64,000 nucleotides of DNA from Pollenia angustigena (Eukaryota; Arthropoda; Insecta; Diptera; Polleniidae): contig OV884056.1 of assembly GCA_930367215.1 (NCBI GenBank), forward strand, positions 232,119,127 through 232,183,126, given 5' to 3'. Under the pieces are notes generated by a model. The model did no database searches. It had not been told where the DNA came from and saw nothing but the letters and a program-made list of their open reading frames with translations. Shown here in pieces: positions 10,300 to 20,183 of the stretch (position 1 is the stretch's first letter; each line of letters begins with the position of its first letter). Made by a program: the position numbers and the translations under genes.

Positions 10300-11594
10300 A
10301 AGGGTGGTTAAATTTCAAGGGCCGATGTTGATTTTGAATAAAACACAAACTATTTAGGAAATTATTGTAATTTTATTTTATTATGATATATTGGTATTAC
10401 TCAATTATGTATGGGACAAAATATCGGCAAAATGGGCGCCGCGACCACGGCGGCACACCTCCATCCGATGGTCCAAATTTTCGATGACCCTGAGGCATAA
10501 TGGAGGTTCTATGCCGTTAATGTGCCGAATTATCTCATCCTTTAGCTCTTGAATTGTTGCTGGCTTATCGACGTACACCTTTTCTTTCAAATGACCCCAA
10601 AGAAAAAAGTCCAACGGTGTCAAATCACATGATCTTGGCGGCCAATTGACATCGCCATTACGTGAGATAACACGGCCATTGAATTTGTTGCGCAAAAGAG
10701 CCATTGTTTCGTTAGCTGTGTGGCAAGTGGCACCGTCCTGCTGAAACCACATATTGTCCACATCCATATCTTCCAATTCGGGCCATAAAAAGTTCGTTAT
10801 CATCTCACGATAGCGAACACCATTCACAGTAACTGCCTGACCGGCCTCATTTTGGAAAAAATACGGCCCGATGATGCCGCCAGCCCATAAACCTCACTAA
10901 ACAGTCACTCTTTGTGGGTGCATTGGTTTTTCGACAATCACTCTTGGATTCTCATTCGCCCAAATGCGCCAATTCTGTTTATTGACGAATCCACTGAGGT
11001 GAAAATGTGCCTCATCACTTAAGATGATTTTCTTCGAAAATTGATCATCCACTGTTGCCATTTCTTGCCACCATGCTGCCCATTCACGACGTTTGGAATG
11101 GTCAAGAGGCTTTAGTTCTTGAGCCAATTGCACCTTGTAAGCGTGTAAATGCAAGTCTTTATGCATAATGTTCATCAACGACGAGCGTGAGAGGTGCAAT
11201 TGTCGGGCACGACGACGAGTTGAGGTGGACGGCTCTTCAGCCAACTATCAACACTATCGCGAACAGCAGCAATATTTCCTGCAGTACGAGCTGTACGAGC
11301 ATGCACTGGTGTTCTCACATCTTCTACAGACCCGGTTTGCTCGAATTTTTCCACGATTTTTGCGATTGTACGCACATTTGGACGATCAAATTGACCAAAA
11401 AAATCACGAAGTGCACGATATGCATTTTGATTTGAACGCCCATTTTCATAATAAGTCTGGATAACTTGAACACGTTGTTGGATTGTGTATCTCCCATGGT
11501 TCAAATTGAGTAAGTCTGAAATAGAGAAATGTCAAATAAAATTCGGAAAAAAACTTGGCGTTTAGGTGTGGTTCACATTCAACATCGGCCCTTA
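10300..11594 (-). mobile_element. Mariner-family element, DD41D (rosa-type)
   Basis: Left end near 10300 reads AAGGGTGGTTAAATTTCAAG then GGCCGATGTTG; the right end has CAACATCGGCCC at 11579-11590, giving an inverted pair GGGCCGATGTTG. TA dinucleotides sit at both ends (10298-10299 and about 11593-11596), but the right outermost repeat is degraded, so that edge is uncertain. It encodes a minus-strand transposase in three pieces. It lies within the Transib-type element and is therefore the innermost and latest of three nested insertions. Confidence 0.88.
10405..11504 (-). pseudogene. DD41D mariner transposase, broken
   Basis: Start at the ATG at 11504. The N-terminal helix-turn-helix region (YTIQQRVQVIQTYYENG onward) is in one frame. 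A small insertion of about 8 bp near 11243-11250 shifts the frame. The catalytic domain follows with ILSDEAHFHLSG (first Asp), QQDGATCHT (second Asp) and WPPRSCDLTPLDFFLWG (third Asp). I count 41 residues between the second and third catalytic Asp, which defines the DD41D group known as rosa. Two adjacent stop codons, TAG TGA, occur at about 10891-10896 where relatives would have Trp-Cys or similar; both fit G-to-A changes. All three catalytic Asp codons survive, so decay is recent. Confidence 0.92.
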
Positions 11595-11622
11595 TAACAA
11601 GCAATCTATATGTGAAAATACT

Positions 11623-11802
11623 TCAGATACAGATATGTTCATGGTATCATTTGTTCCATTGCGATTGGTAAAGAATTTGGAACACTCGGAGCCTTCGACC
11701 AGTACGATGCAAACAAAGGATATTTGGATAAATCTCACACCATCTTCTACAAAATACTGCAGACCAATTAAATTTGAATTTAAAAAGGAAACTGCTGTTG
11801 TC
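11623..11802 (+). pseudogene. Transib (RAG1-core-like) transposase fragment
   Basis: Sixty codons on the plus strand with SDTDMFMVSFVPLRLV and, about 25 residues on, LTPSSTKYCRPIKFEF then KKETAVVL. The block TPxSxxxCRPIxFxFxKET is how I remember a conserved stretch of Transib transposases that aligns to the RAG1 core after the first catalytic Asp region. The assignment is from family memory, strengthened by the independent TIR and duplication evidence. The N-terminal part is missing, probably lost or separated by the mariner insertion just upstream, and the frame stops at 11817. Confidence 0.6.
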
Positions 11803-12394
11803 CTTATTGTTATTTAAATAAAAAAAGAAAAAAAAAAAATTTTAAAATTTACACTTATTTATTTTTTTAATCTAAAAAGTTTTCTAGTGGAACTGGTTCC
11901 AGTTGAACCTGTTGTAGAGTTGATAATGTAGAAACCTATTCACAAAATGATCATAGGTATTATTACATGCCTATACATTTTTTTTAAAGGTATAGTGGCA
12001 TATACGAGGCGAATGTATATGCATATAAAGGTAATATGAATACGAATTTCTCTAGAAATATATACAAATTTTTATATTTTTCAAAAGAAAACATTAAGTG
12101 TATGCTTGTAGAAGCAATTTATAGTCAGTTTGACATTTTTACTCCCATATGCCCTATTCCAAATCAAATTTTTCAAACAAAAAAAAAAAATTATTTGAGT
12201 AAAAAAATTCTAATAATTCAGCACACCGATTTTTATACATTTAGAACAGTAATGTTTTCTAATATGTCCATTATTTTCTAGAAAATTCTGAGCAATATCG
12301 AATGGTAAATTATATTGCCTTTATTGAACAAAAAAAAATTTAAAGCCGTTTTCCGGGATTGGGAATTTGGGTATTTGTTTATCAAAAATGGGGA

Positions 12395-12665
12395 TGTTTT
12401 TCAGTCCACTGTTTTAAGAACTCTTTAATCTACATAACTGCAAAAATTCATTATGATACCTTTATTCATGTTAGATTTATAGAATGTCAAACATTAGAAT
12501 TATTAAAATATAGTGTAAATGAATAAAAGGGCTTTCAATATGAGTAAAAAATAATATTTTTAAGGTTTGACATTCTATTAATCTGACATGAACAAAGATA
12601 TGCTAACGAAATTCGGCAGTTATGTAGATTAAAAAGTTCTTAAAACAGAGCGCTGAAAAAAAATC
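12395..12665. repeat. Imperfect inverted repeat inside the Transib-type element
   Basis: Arms of about 105 bp: TTTTAAGAACTCTTTAATCT near 12411 is mirrored near 12625-12645, and AGAATGTCAAAC near 12481 by GTTTGACATTCT near 12567. The loop is about 60 bp. It may be a separate foldback/MITE or a subterminal palindrome of the host element. Confidence 0.65.
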
Positions 12666-12876
12666 CCACTTTTTTAATAAAAAAATACCATAGTTCTCAA
12701 TCTAAATCATTAGCATTTTCATACTAAATGCTAAAAAACATCAAAAGTTCAAAAGTTAAATTTCTCAACAACTACTGAACGGATTTTAACAAAATTAAAA
12801 CTGTAAAAAAGTTCAAGAAGTCTTCTCTCTTGCAAAAAAAAAATTGCAAAATTATCTCTATCGGTTCAAAAGTTAC

Positions 12877-12915
12877 AGATTTTTGGCCGATGAAAAACGA
12901 TTTTCAGCCACTGTG
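12877..12915 (-). repeat. Transib right terminal inverted repeat
   Basis: Read inward from 12915: heptamer CACAGTG, 22-base spacer, then CCAAAAATC, which matches the consensus recombination-signal nonamer ACAAAAACC at 7 of 9 positions. The heptamer equals the consensus exactly. Confidence 0.7.
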
Positions 12916-12965
12916 CGTTTGTCCCTTTGCGGCGAAGCAGATCTTGATCGTTGCTTGGGTGCTTT

Positions 12966-13220
12966 GCAGTTTCGCTGAACATGGCCAGTTTTACCGCAGT
13001 TATAGCATTACACTATGTTTTTACCTTGCTTCTCGCCCAAAGCCTGCAAAACTGCCTCCTTCATGCTTCTCATTTCCTTTAAAATATCTCCTTCGTCTTC
13101 GGCTGTTATATCGAGCTTGCGCACCTTGCATATATGCGGTTTTGAAATTATTCTAGCGGTTTCCTGTGCCAGGGCAAACGATACCGTTTCTGCAAATGAT
13201 GGAAGCCAGCATCCCGTATA
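12966..13220 (-). pseudogene. LTR element Gag, C-terminal part with zinc knuckle
   Basis: After frame loss near 13225 a further Gag segment is readable. It includes FVNGIRD in one frame, then FAETVSFALAQETARI in another, and ends in a CCHC zinc knuckle CYNCGKTGHVQRNC at 12966-13007, preceded by an in-frame stop TAA. A basic Arg/Ser tail reaches the Transib insertion at 12916. In this family the knuckle binds genomic RNA. Confidence 0.82.
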
Positions 13221-13224
13221 CCGT

Positions 13225-13929
13225 TTACAAATGCTTGGTCTTAAAATGATCTAGCAATGGATGACTTTCACCTGGATAAGTAAGCTGCACCAAGCGCTCA
13301 ATCTCTAATGCGAAATCCTGTAGCGTCTCGTTTGGCTTTTGTACTCTACCCCGTAATTTCATTCTGAATATTTCTTTTCTATGTTCACCACCATACTTGC
13401 GTAGCAGTGCTACCATAATGTCATAATTATTTCTGCAACTTACTGGTACACTTTCTAGAATTTCAGCCGCAGTTCCTTTTAAAGCCAGAATCAGCTCTAT
13501 GGCCTTTTCTTCATTGTTCCGAGCATTTTTATTGGCAACTGTGTCAAACTGGAACTTAAACACATTCAATGGTAAGCTGCCGTCAAAACTTGGAGCTCTT
13601 ATTCTATTCGAGACTTCTGGAAAAACTCGCACCACTCCCTCTTGGCACTGAAGACTATTTACTCTTTCTTCCAAATGATGAAGTTTTCCATCAAAAACCG
13701 TGATTTGTGTTTTCACATCAGTGACTTGAGTTTTTACATCAGTGACTTGTGTTTTTACATCAGACAATTCTATTTCCATATCGTCTACTCTTTCGTTTAT
13801 AACAGTAGAAATCTCTTGAAGCTTCTCAAGTTTTTCATTAGTAGCCTGAAGTTTCTCGTTTGTCACTTTAGAATTTTCTTGAATTTCGGCTAAGATGGTG
13901 CTTGAATTTTCCTTAACCATTTTCTCCAT
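13225..13929 (-). pseudogene. LTR element Gag, central (capsid-like) part
   Basis: An open segment of 234 residues. The first ~95 are coiled-coil-like, with three copies of a 7-residue KTQVTDV-type repeat. Then comes a retrotransposon Gag (capsid) domain containing PSFDGSLPLNVFKFQFDTVA and, later, LILALKGTAAEIL and LRKYGGEHRKEIFRMKLRG. It ends in a frameshift at HFKTKHL. Overlap with the upstream frame by 40 bp, in a different frame, shows that a small indel separates the two Gag pieces. Confidence 0.88.
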
Positions 13930-14261
13930 GTTTTTAGAATTTTTTCCATTTTTCTAGAATTTTCTTCCATTTTTCTAGAATTTTCTGCTACGATAGCTTT
14001 CGAATTTTCTTCCATTTTTCTCCATATTTTCTCCATCATAGCAGCAAACATTGTGCTGAGATCCATGTTTTTGGGTACTGCACGGGTTGCAACTTCCATT
14101 TCTTCTTTTTCTTCGAATTCATAAGTTACGATGTCAATGTTGCGTCGCTTGAATTCATCGATTAATTTTTTCTGCAACTCAGCTTTATTTCCGGCAGTCG
14201 GCAGATCCAACTTGCCTAGCTCTTTCTTCAGCTGTTCAACTTTTAGCTCATCGAATTTCAT
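13890..14261 (-). pseudogene. LTR element Gag, N-terminal part with SAP domain
   Basis: Starts at an ATG 78 bp downstream of the 5' LTR. Residues 2-37 form a SAP DNA-binding motif (ELKVEQLKKELGKLDLPTAG then NKAELQKKLI). A helical region follows with repeated RKMEENS. A SAP domain at the Gag N-terminus is unusual among LTR elements as a whole but occurs in some insect Gypsy-like lineages. Here it may tether Gag to nucleic acid or chromatin, which is inference. The frame is lost near 13930 by a small indel. Confidence 0.82.
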
Positions 14262-14320
14262 TGTTGTTTGTATAGTTTTTTTTTTATCCTTTGTTTATTA
14301 TTTTTTTTTTTTTATTGCAA

Positions 14321-14337
14321 TCCCACTTCTGACACCA
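14321..14337 (-). other. Primer binding site, tRNA-Leu
   Basis: The plus strand TCCCACTTCTGACACCA equals the 3' end of a tRNA-Leu including CCA, so the minus-strand element RNA would anneal to it. It lies 2 bp inside the 5' LTR. Confidence 0.85.
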
Positions 14338-14339
14338 AT

Positions 14340-14752
14340 TGTTACGTTTTTCCTTTAGTAAACGCGTTTGAGTTCTTTTAACTGCAAATCCGAATAAAAA
14401 CACACACTTATTCAACTTAACAAACTTTATTGAAATCAATTATTTTGTTCACAATTGTTAGTTACGAACAGAACCGTTTTTCGAAACAGACTAAACTTAT
14501 TATACATGAGTCACCCCTTTTTATATTTCATAATTATTTCTAGATTTTTCCTGAACCTTCCCGTAAAAACTATTTATTATGTTCTATAACCATTTCTAGA
14601 AATGACTGGGAAATTTATATAGGAATTATTTTAAAATAACAGTTGTGTTGAAAATTATACATGACAATTTTAAGTAACATAAAACTATAACTTACAAGAT
14701 AACTTATAACTAAAACTATAAATAATTCTTCGATAATTTAGCTTTCGTAACA
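14340..14752 (-). repeat. 5' LTR
   Basis: 413 bp, TG...CA ends, followed by target duplication ATAT at 14753-14756. It should contain the element promoter; no core motif is assigned. Confidence 0.97.
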
Positions 14753-14756
14753 ATAT

Positions 14757-15191
14757 CCTTTATTACTTAAATCATCATCGACATCATCTTCAAAGAAAAC
14801 CCTTTTATTTTAATTTAATTCATTATGACAAAAAAAAAAAAAAAAAAAAAATACCGAGTTTATTCATCCCATTTAAATTTACTTCAAAATAAAATAATAT
14901 CACTTACAAAATTAATGCATGTAATTGTTTTCTAAAAAAAAATCTTAAAATGGATAAATTGAGCAAACAAAATTTTAATTACAATCAAAAAAAAAAAAAT
15001 TTTAAGATTTATTACAATGTTCGTCTTAACATATGTAAACCGAATATGCGTGAATGTAGGGTGTAAAATAAGAACTTGTTTTTTTTTACTATGTTTAACT
15101 ACGTTGAGTTTGTTTCATTTGTTATGTTATTTATTCGACAAAGAAACCAAAACAAACAACGGACAAAAAAAACTTATTTTGTTTTATAAAC
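14757..15191. other. No gene; AT-rich spacer
   Basis: Intergenic, with an A run at about 14829-14850. Nothing coding supported. Confidence 0.4.
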
Positions 15192-15199
15192 ATTTACAC

Positions 15200-16274
15200 C
15201 AGGGATGATAAATGAGAAAACCAATATCGTACCAACGAACTTTTAAAATCGTACTTTTTCGGTCCCAATAGTACTAAATGTCTTTTTATAATATTATTTT
15301 ATTTTTAAAAACAAATATTTAATGTAACAAAAACAAAAGGTACTTAAAATTCATTTATACATTAGTTATACATAATAATAGGGTGGGTAAAATTTCTTCA
15401 CGTCAAAAGCATATCGCGATTCTTGTTCTATAATTCATACCACGAAACTTTGCCAAAGAAACCATAGTTCAAAAATTAATTTCGAGCCCCGGATTTTTCA
15501 AAATAGTTAGTTTTCCAGACCTGTATCATGCGGTTTTAAGAGTCGAGAAATCCATTAATTTTTATTTTTGATTGCCGCCACATAACGTTTTCCTACACTT
15601 TTTAGAATTTATCGCCTTTTTGTGGAAAATTTACGAATATTTCTCAAAATGCAATCTCTAATTTTAAACGAAAATAAAATTTTTAAGCGTTCTAAAAATA
15701 TGTGCATACGAGCAGGAAAAAGAGTAGAAAGTTCGGATATAATAAAATCTTGTAAAAGCTCCTTCAAAATAATTCGTAGTAAAATAATAATGGAGTGGGC
15801 TCCCACTGTTCCAAAATTCTGTTGATTACTTCTTGACATGACAACCATCTTGTTGAAGAACATTTGAAAATATTATTGAGTGGAATTCGTCTCTTGTACT
15901 ATGTAGAACTTTTGCAGAAGTGGTTTCCTATATCATTTAAAAACTTGTCAATATCTGTCGCTAATACTAAATTTAGAATGTAGCATAAGCAATCGTTTAA
16001 TCAATAAGTGCAAAAATCTATTCACAGTAGCGAAGTGCTGTGTTTGGTGCAAATGTTCTTGCAAAAGAGTAAATGCAAAATATCATAGCTGTTTTGTTAA
16101 TTTTACAATAAATTCATTGGAAAGTAAATACGAGTTGCCTTTTTATATCAATAATAAATATGTAGGTTTGAAAAATTTGGAAATAGTACCAAATGAGCGA
16201 CGGGAGTACCAGCGTACTTTATAGTTTTAAATTGTACCAAAAAAAATACAATTGTACCAACTTAATCAACCCTG
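15200..16274. mobile_element. hAT element 1, non-autonomous
   Basis: 1,075 bp flanked by a perfect 8-bp duplication ATTTACAC (15192-15199 and 16275-16282). Termini CAGGGATGAT and, inward from the right, CAGGGTTGAT are imperfect hAT-type inverted repeats. Subterminal regions at both ends carry repeated GTAC-containing motifs (ATCGTACC, ATTGTACC), likely transposase-binding sites. No transposase domain is recognisable inside. Confidence 0.9.
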
Positions 16275-16940
16275 ATTTACACACAATATAACAACATTGC
16301 TAGAGATATCAGAGATTCATTTAAAGAGAGAGTTAATCTAGTTAACAGAATAGAAACTTTTACTTCTGTTAAAAACAAATTACGTACATTAATGTTGTTG
16401 ATACATTGCTTTTAAAAATTTATAATAAACATAGAAAAACACTATTATTTGTACAAGAAATAATGTTGTGGAAGAAATAATGTTGTAAAAGAAATTAAGT
16501 TGTGTTTGATTACACAGTAGCACATTTTTTAACTTCATAATCTTGAACCAATTGAGACCCCCAAAATCTGAAAGCTTATGATGGTAGTAGAAAAACCCTA
16601 GGTGGGTTTTGCATTATTAGCTAAGGTTTTTTTTTAATTCATGTTAGAAGTTTTCGACTGGGGGTCTATTTTAGTACAATTTTCAAAAACATGTACTGAT
16701 TCTTAAGTCTATATCTCGTGAACTATTCGTGTTATCGCTTGTCTCTCTTCGGCAAATTTTAAGCTCTTCATCAGATCTAAAAATTTCACGTTAAGATAAA
16801 ATCGAAAAAACAACAACATCTTACTCAAAGCAGCAAAACTGTTAAAAAACTTGCTCAGGCTTGCTGATTGTTTCTTCGGGCTCGAACGGAGGATCAGCCA
16901 GCACATTGTCAAACGTTTTAGCAGTCCATACAGTTACTCT

Positions 16941-17597
16941 ATCTGTAGTGCGATTCACTAACTTTTATAACGATAATCGAATCGTTAAAATAAGTATAAC
17001 GAAAATTTATCGAATATGCTATTCTGTAAAATTTTTAACGATATTCGCTGTCGTTTAAAGTCAGCTGTTACTTTAAGCAATTTTTTTGTCGTTATCTTAG
17101 CGACAATAATTTAGTTTGTGTTTGTTTTATCGATAAAATGTTTTTTATGTTTAAAATAGCTTACATACATACAAAGATATATTCATATGTATATGTATGA
17201 ATAAAAACAAAATAATAAATTTAAAATTTGCAAAAAGAAAGCAAATTAAAAACAAAAATAAAATTCTAAATGTAAAATTCACAAAAAAAAATATAAAACC
17301 ACAAATTAACCCTTCGTCTTACTTATGAGTCTGGCCAGACCTTTTTCAGTGCATTTTAAATGAAAAAATATGTGTAACAAGGGGGGTTAAGAACAATTTC
17401 ATATGTTTTTATTTTATTCTCTTTTGTGCTTTTCGTTTTTTTTTTAACATTTTGTAGACAGAGATGTTACAAAAAAAACAGCTGTGTACTATCGTTAAAA
17501 AAAGTTACAGAATCACACTATCGTTACTGCAAGCGAATATAAATGTCGACAAATATTACGATTGTCGGATCGTTAAAAGTTAGTGAATCGCACCACT
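16941..17597. mobile_element. MITE family V, copy 1
   Basis: Terminal repeats GTAGTGCGATTCACTAACTT (left) and, inward from the right, GTGGTGCGATTCACTAACTT. Inner inverted blocks ATTCTGTAA/TTACAGAAT with CGTTAAAAA-type sequence occur near both ends. Related to 60779-61287. It lies inside the long-TIR transposon and so is younger than it. No clear target duplication. Confidence 0.75.
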
Positions 17598-17673
17598 GGA
17601 CTCGATAGTCTTCCTGGTGGGTTGGCTTCAGAATGTTCTTGAGGGAGAGATGCATGAGGACCAGGAATGTACA

Positions 17674-17949
17674 CTACATTTGACATTTTTTTCGATTCAT
17701 TGTATTTTTAAAATTTATACATCCGTAGCATGTGTTTTCATCGTGTCCTTTTGGTTCCGTCCATATTACTGGTGTTCCATAAGGCAGTGGGCTTGGTTTT
17801 CTGTTTATCCAGTTGAATATGTAGTAAAAGCAACGTCTGCATACTACATCTGGTGTCCACGAACAATCGAATAAGTCCAACTGGTCAGAATAATATAAGA
17901 GGTACCCATTTCTAAATTCAGCAGTAAAATTAGTTTTTTGTGTTTTCAT
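17674..17949 (-). pseudogene. Cys-rich transposon-protein fragment
   Basis: Ninety-one open codons from an ATG. Two CxxC pairs, VCRRC (about residues 36-40) and TCYGC (about 73-77), are separated by INRKPSPLPYGTPVIWTEPK and then GHDENTCY. The pattern CxxC...PxGxPxxWxEPxxHxxxCYxC is one I remember from uncharacterised, probably transposon-borne arthropod proteins, where it likely forms a zinc site. I do not know a family name. Its place between the two arms of the long-TIR element suggests it is that element's own exon. It ends at 17674 with no visible continuation. Confidence 0.5.
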
Positions 17950-18704
17950 TGAACATTTGGGAACATAAATACCACAAACTTAGCAAAACAAGTTCAGCTT
18001 CCAACACTTTTCCATATCAACTTTTTTTTCTACAATGTATGCCGCAATACATATTTAAATTCCCCAAATTTATTTAATTCGAACGTGCAATCAAAACAAT
18101 GCAAATTTTTTGACATTTGATATACATGATCAACAAATTAAAGCCTGTAACGTACTTGTTAACTATTCTCTTAAAATTTTTATTCTCTTAATTTTTTGTG
18201 CATTTTTTTTTTTTTTTTTTGCTTAAAACAGGTGTGCAAGCGAAACGGTCGGGAACATGTTTTCAGATAATGATACTAGCTCCGAAAGCGACGACTAAAG
18301 TTAAATATATATTTAAAAAGATTAGAAGTGTCCTTATTTTTCATTCTTTACGTTCAAAATCATCAATTTTTCGAAGTTTTTGACAGTTTTGCTGTTTTGA
18401 GTAAGATGTTGTTGTTTTTTTCGATTTTATCTAAAGGTAAAATTTTTAGATCTGATGAAGCTTAAAATTTGCCGAAGAGAGACAAGCGATAACTCGAATA
18501 GTTCACGAGATATAGACTTAAGAATCAGTACATGTTTTTGAAAATTGTACTTAAATACACCCCCAGTCGAAAACTTCAAACATGAATTAAAAAAAAACCT
18601 TAGCTAATAATGCAAAACCCAGCTAGGGTTTTTCTTCTTCCATCATAAGCTTTCAGATTTTGGGGGTCTCAATTGGTTCAAGATTTTAGTGCTGCACTGT
18701 GTTA

Positions 18705-20183
18705 TAGATCTTTAACTCATCAACATGTCTGACGTTCGAAGAAGGCCTTTTTCGATGTCTATTGTTGTTGTTTAGTATAGCAGAGGAAACTAGTTAATAT
18801 TTTCTTATTTTTATGCTGAGGAGACGGATGCAGTGGTCGAATTTTAGTTTAATTTTAAGTATTTATTGTTCATGTGATATATTATTATTTTCTAGTGTAA
18901 TTTTTTGTTATTCTTGTCGTTGTAAAGAGAGCTGATTAAATTACAGTAACTGTAAATGAACATTGTGATATTATGATTAAAAATTAACTTAAATAACCGA
19001 AATGAAACTCCGAATAGTTACATGCGTACAAATGTACTTAAATTTAAACAAAAAGCTTTAACACTGTTTTTATAACTTGAGAGTGAGTGCACTTTTAACA
19101 TTTTCTTGTAATTTTTTTATTTTGATTGTTTTATTCTTTGAAATTCTCCAAATTTGTAATAAATTTGTTTGTAAATTATTATTATTTTACTAAGTTTTTT
19201 TTCTCCGATATTAAATGTTTTTCCTCTCCTTTATCTTCTTTTTATATTATTGTTATAATATCTGTTTTTTCCTGTATTTATTTATTAAAAAATTTTTTTT
19301 TTATTCAACCTGCAACACATATTTCAATAAAGAGATTTTTGAAACAAAAAAACTTTATTAATCACTTTGTGAGCCCCACCACCAGCTGCAGAAATAAAGG
19401 CCTTTTTCCACTCGTTATTAAGCAAAACGATCATAGGCGCATGTATGGAACCTATGGAAATGATTTTTTTCTTTTAAATTAAAGTTATTGATTTAAAGTG
19501 AAATTTTATTACCAATCGAGGAGTATGGAAGAAGGTATTAATTAAAGGTGGCTGAATTATAAAGGCAACCTTGTTGATGCCTAGATCACCCCTTAAACGT
19601 GTACATATTCTCCGGTCCTTTTATGACCTCTATGATTCCAATAGCAATAAAAATGGGGACAAGGGTTCCAAAGTTAAAGATTATCACGATGGTCTCTATG
19701 ATTTCAAGGCCTGGTGTTTCCAGAAAAGAAATTCCAAATACTTTATGGACTATATTATGAAAACGATTAATGTTAACAGAAAATTTCCAAATAACAATTA
19801 ATACCTGTGGATATGATGTAGATTAAATTAAATCAGCGGATAAAATGTATTAGAAAACGGGTAAGAAGTCTGAGGTATTTATAGTTAAATATTAAATTTT
19901 AGACGATTTTAAAATTGATCTGCACTCAATGGTAGCTCACAGAAAAAGGAAGTAATGTGATTTTGCGATCTCTCTCGAAATCTTGCGCACGATCAAAGTT
20001 CAATATGTAAAAAGAAAAGAAAAATAACCAAATAATCGGAATAATGATTGGTATTGCCAGAAATGAATTTGAGTGATTAAAATTTCCCTCTCCCAGAAGT
20101 AAGTACCCCCGTGTATCAGAAACCGTTAATTTAAAAAAATATGAATCAAGATTTAAAAGGTAGGGTATATTTGAATTAAAATG
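18705..20183. other. No supported gene
   Basis: AT-rich intergenic sequence. A 76-codon plus-strand frame at 19571-19801 matches nothing I recognise and has no context, so I do not call it a gene. Confidence 0.4.

Larger units (their letters stand above)
9713..12915 (+). mobile_element. Transib-type (RAG1-related) DNA transposon inside the LTR element
   Basis: 3,203 bp with 5-bp target duplication CGTTT at 9708-9712 and 12916-12920. Termini read inward as CACTGTGGCTAAAAATTG (left) and CACAGTGGCTGAAAATCG (right), both followed by CATCGGCCAAAA. A 5-bp duplication together with a CACWRTG start is the signature of Transib, the superfamily related to the RAG1 recombinase. A short coding remnant at 11623-11802 supports this. 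The element sits between the Gag zinc knuckle and the protease of the LTR element and is itself interrupted by a DD41D mariner (10300-11594). It lacks a full transposase and would have to be moved in trans. Confidence 0.8.
7834..14752 (-). mobile_element. Ty3/Gypsy-type LTR retrotransposon, internally deleted and interrupted
   Basis: Complete 5'-to-3' outline on the minus strand: two 413-bp LTRs (14340-14752 and 7834-8246) with TG...CA ends, a tRNA-Leu primer site, a purine-rich tract, and a 4-bp target duplication ATAT at 7830-7833 and 14753-14756. The LTRs differ at two positions by my reading (near 7852/14358 and 8224/14731). The coding interior has a Gag with a SAP domain, a protease, an integrase zinc finger and a GPY/F-like C-terminal domain. 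Reverse transcriptase, RNase H and the integrase DDE core are absent. A Transib-type element with its own mariner splits Gag from protease. Without that insert the element is about 3.7 kb, roughly half the family's usual length. Confidence 0.95.
16513..18701. mobile_element. Long-TIR DNA transposon (unassigned superfamily)
   Basis: Inverted arms of about 330-350 bp (16513-16865 and 18375-18701) share, among many blocks, ATCTTGAACCAATTGAGACC and TGCCGAAGAGAGACAAGCGA-type sequence. Outermost ends are CACAGTAGCAC and, inward from the right, CACAGTGCAGCAC. Both flanks are TTA (16510-16512 and 18702-18704), suggesting a 3-bp duplication as in PIF/Harbinger, but the TIR is not a standard one for that group. 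The interior holds a MITE (16941-17597) and a Cys-rich coding fragment (17674-17949). Confidence 0.8.

Noticed and set aside
11168..11464. Plus-strand frames opposite the mariner transposase
   Set aside because: Antisense shadows of the minus-strand transposase.
16513..18701. A further Transib copy because its ends start CACAGT
   Set aside because: No 5-bp duplication (flanks GATTA and TTATA); the only shared flank is TTA. The TIR beyond the first six bases is unrelated to 9713-12915.
19571..19801. Small host gene
   Set aside because: 76 codons, no recognisable domain, no splice context or neighbouring exons.
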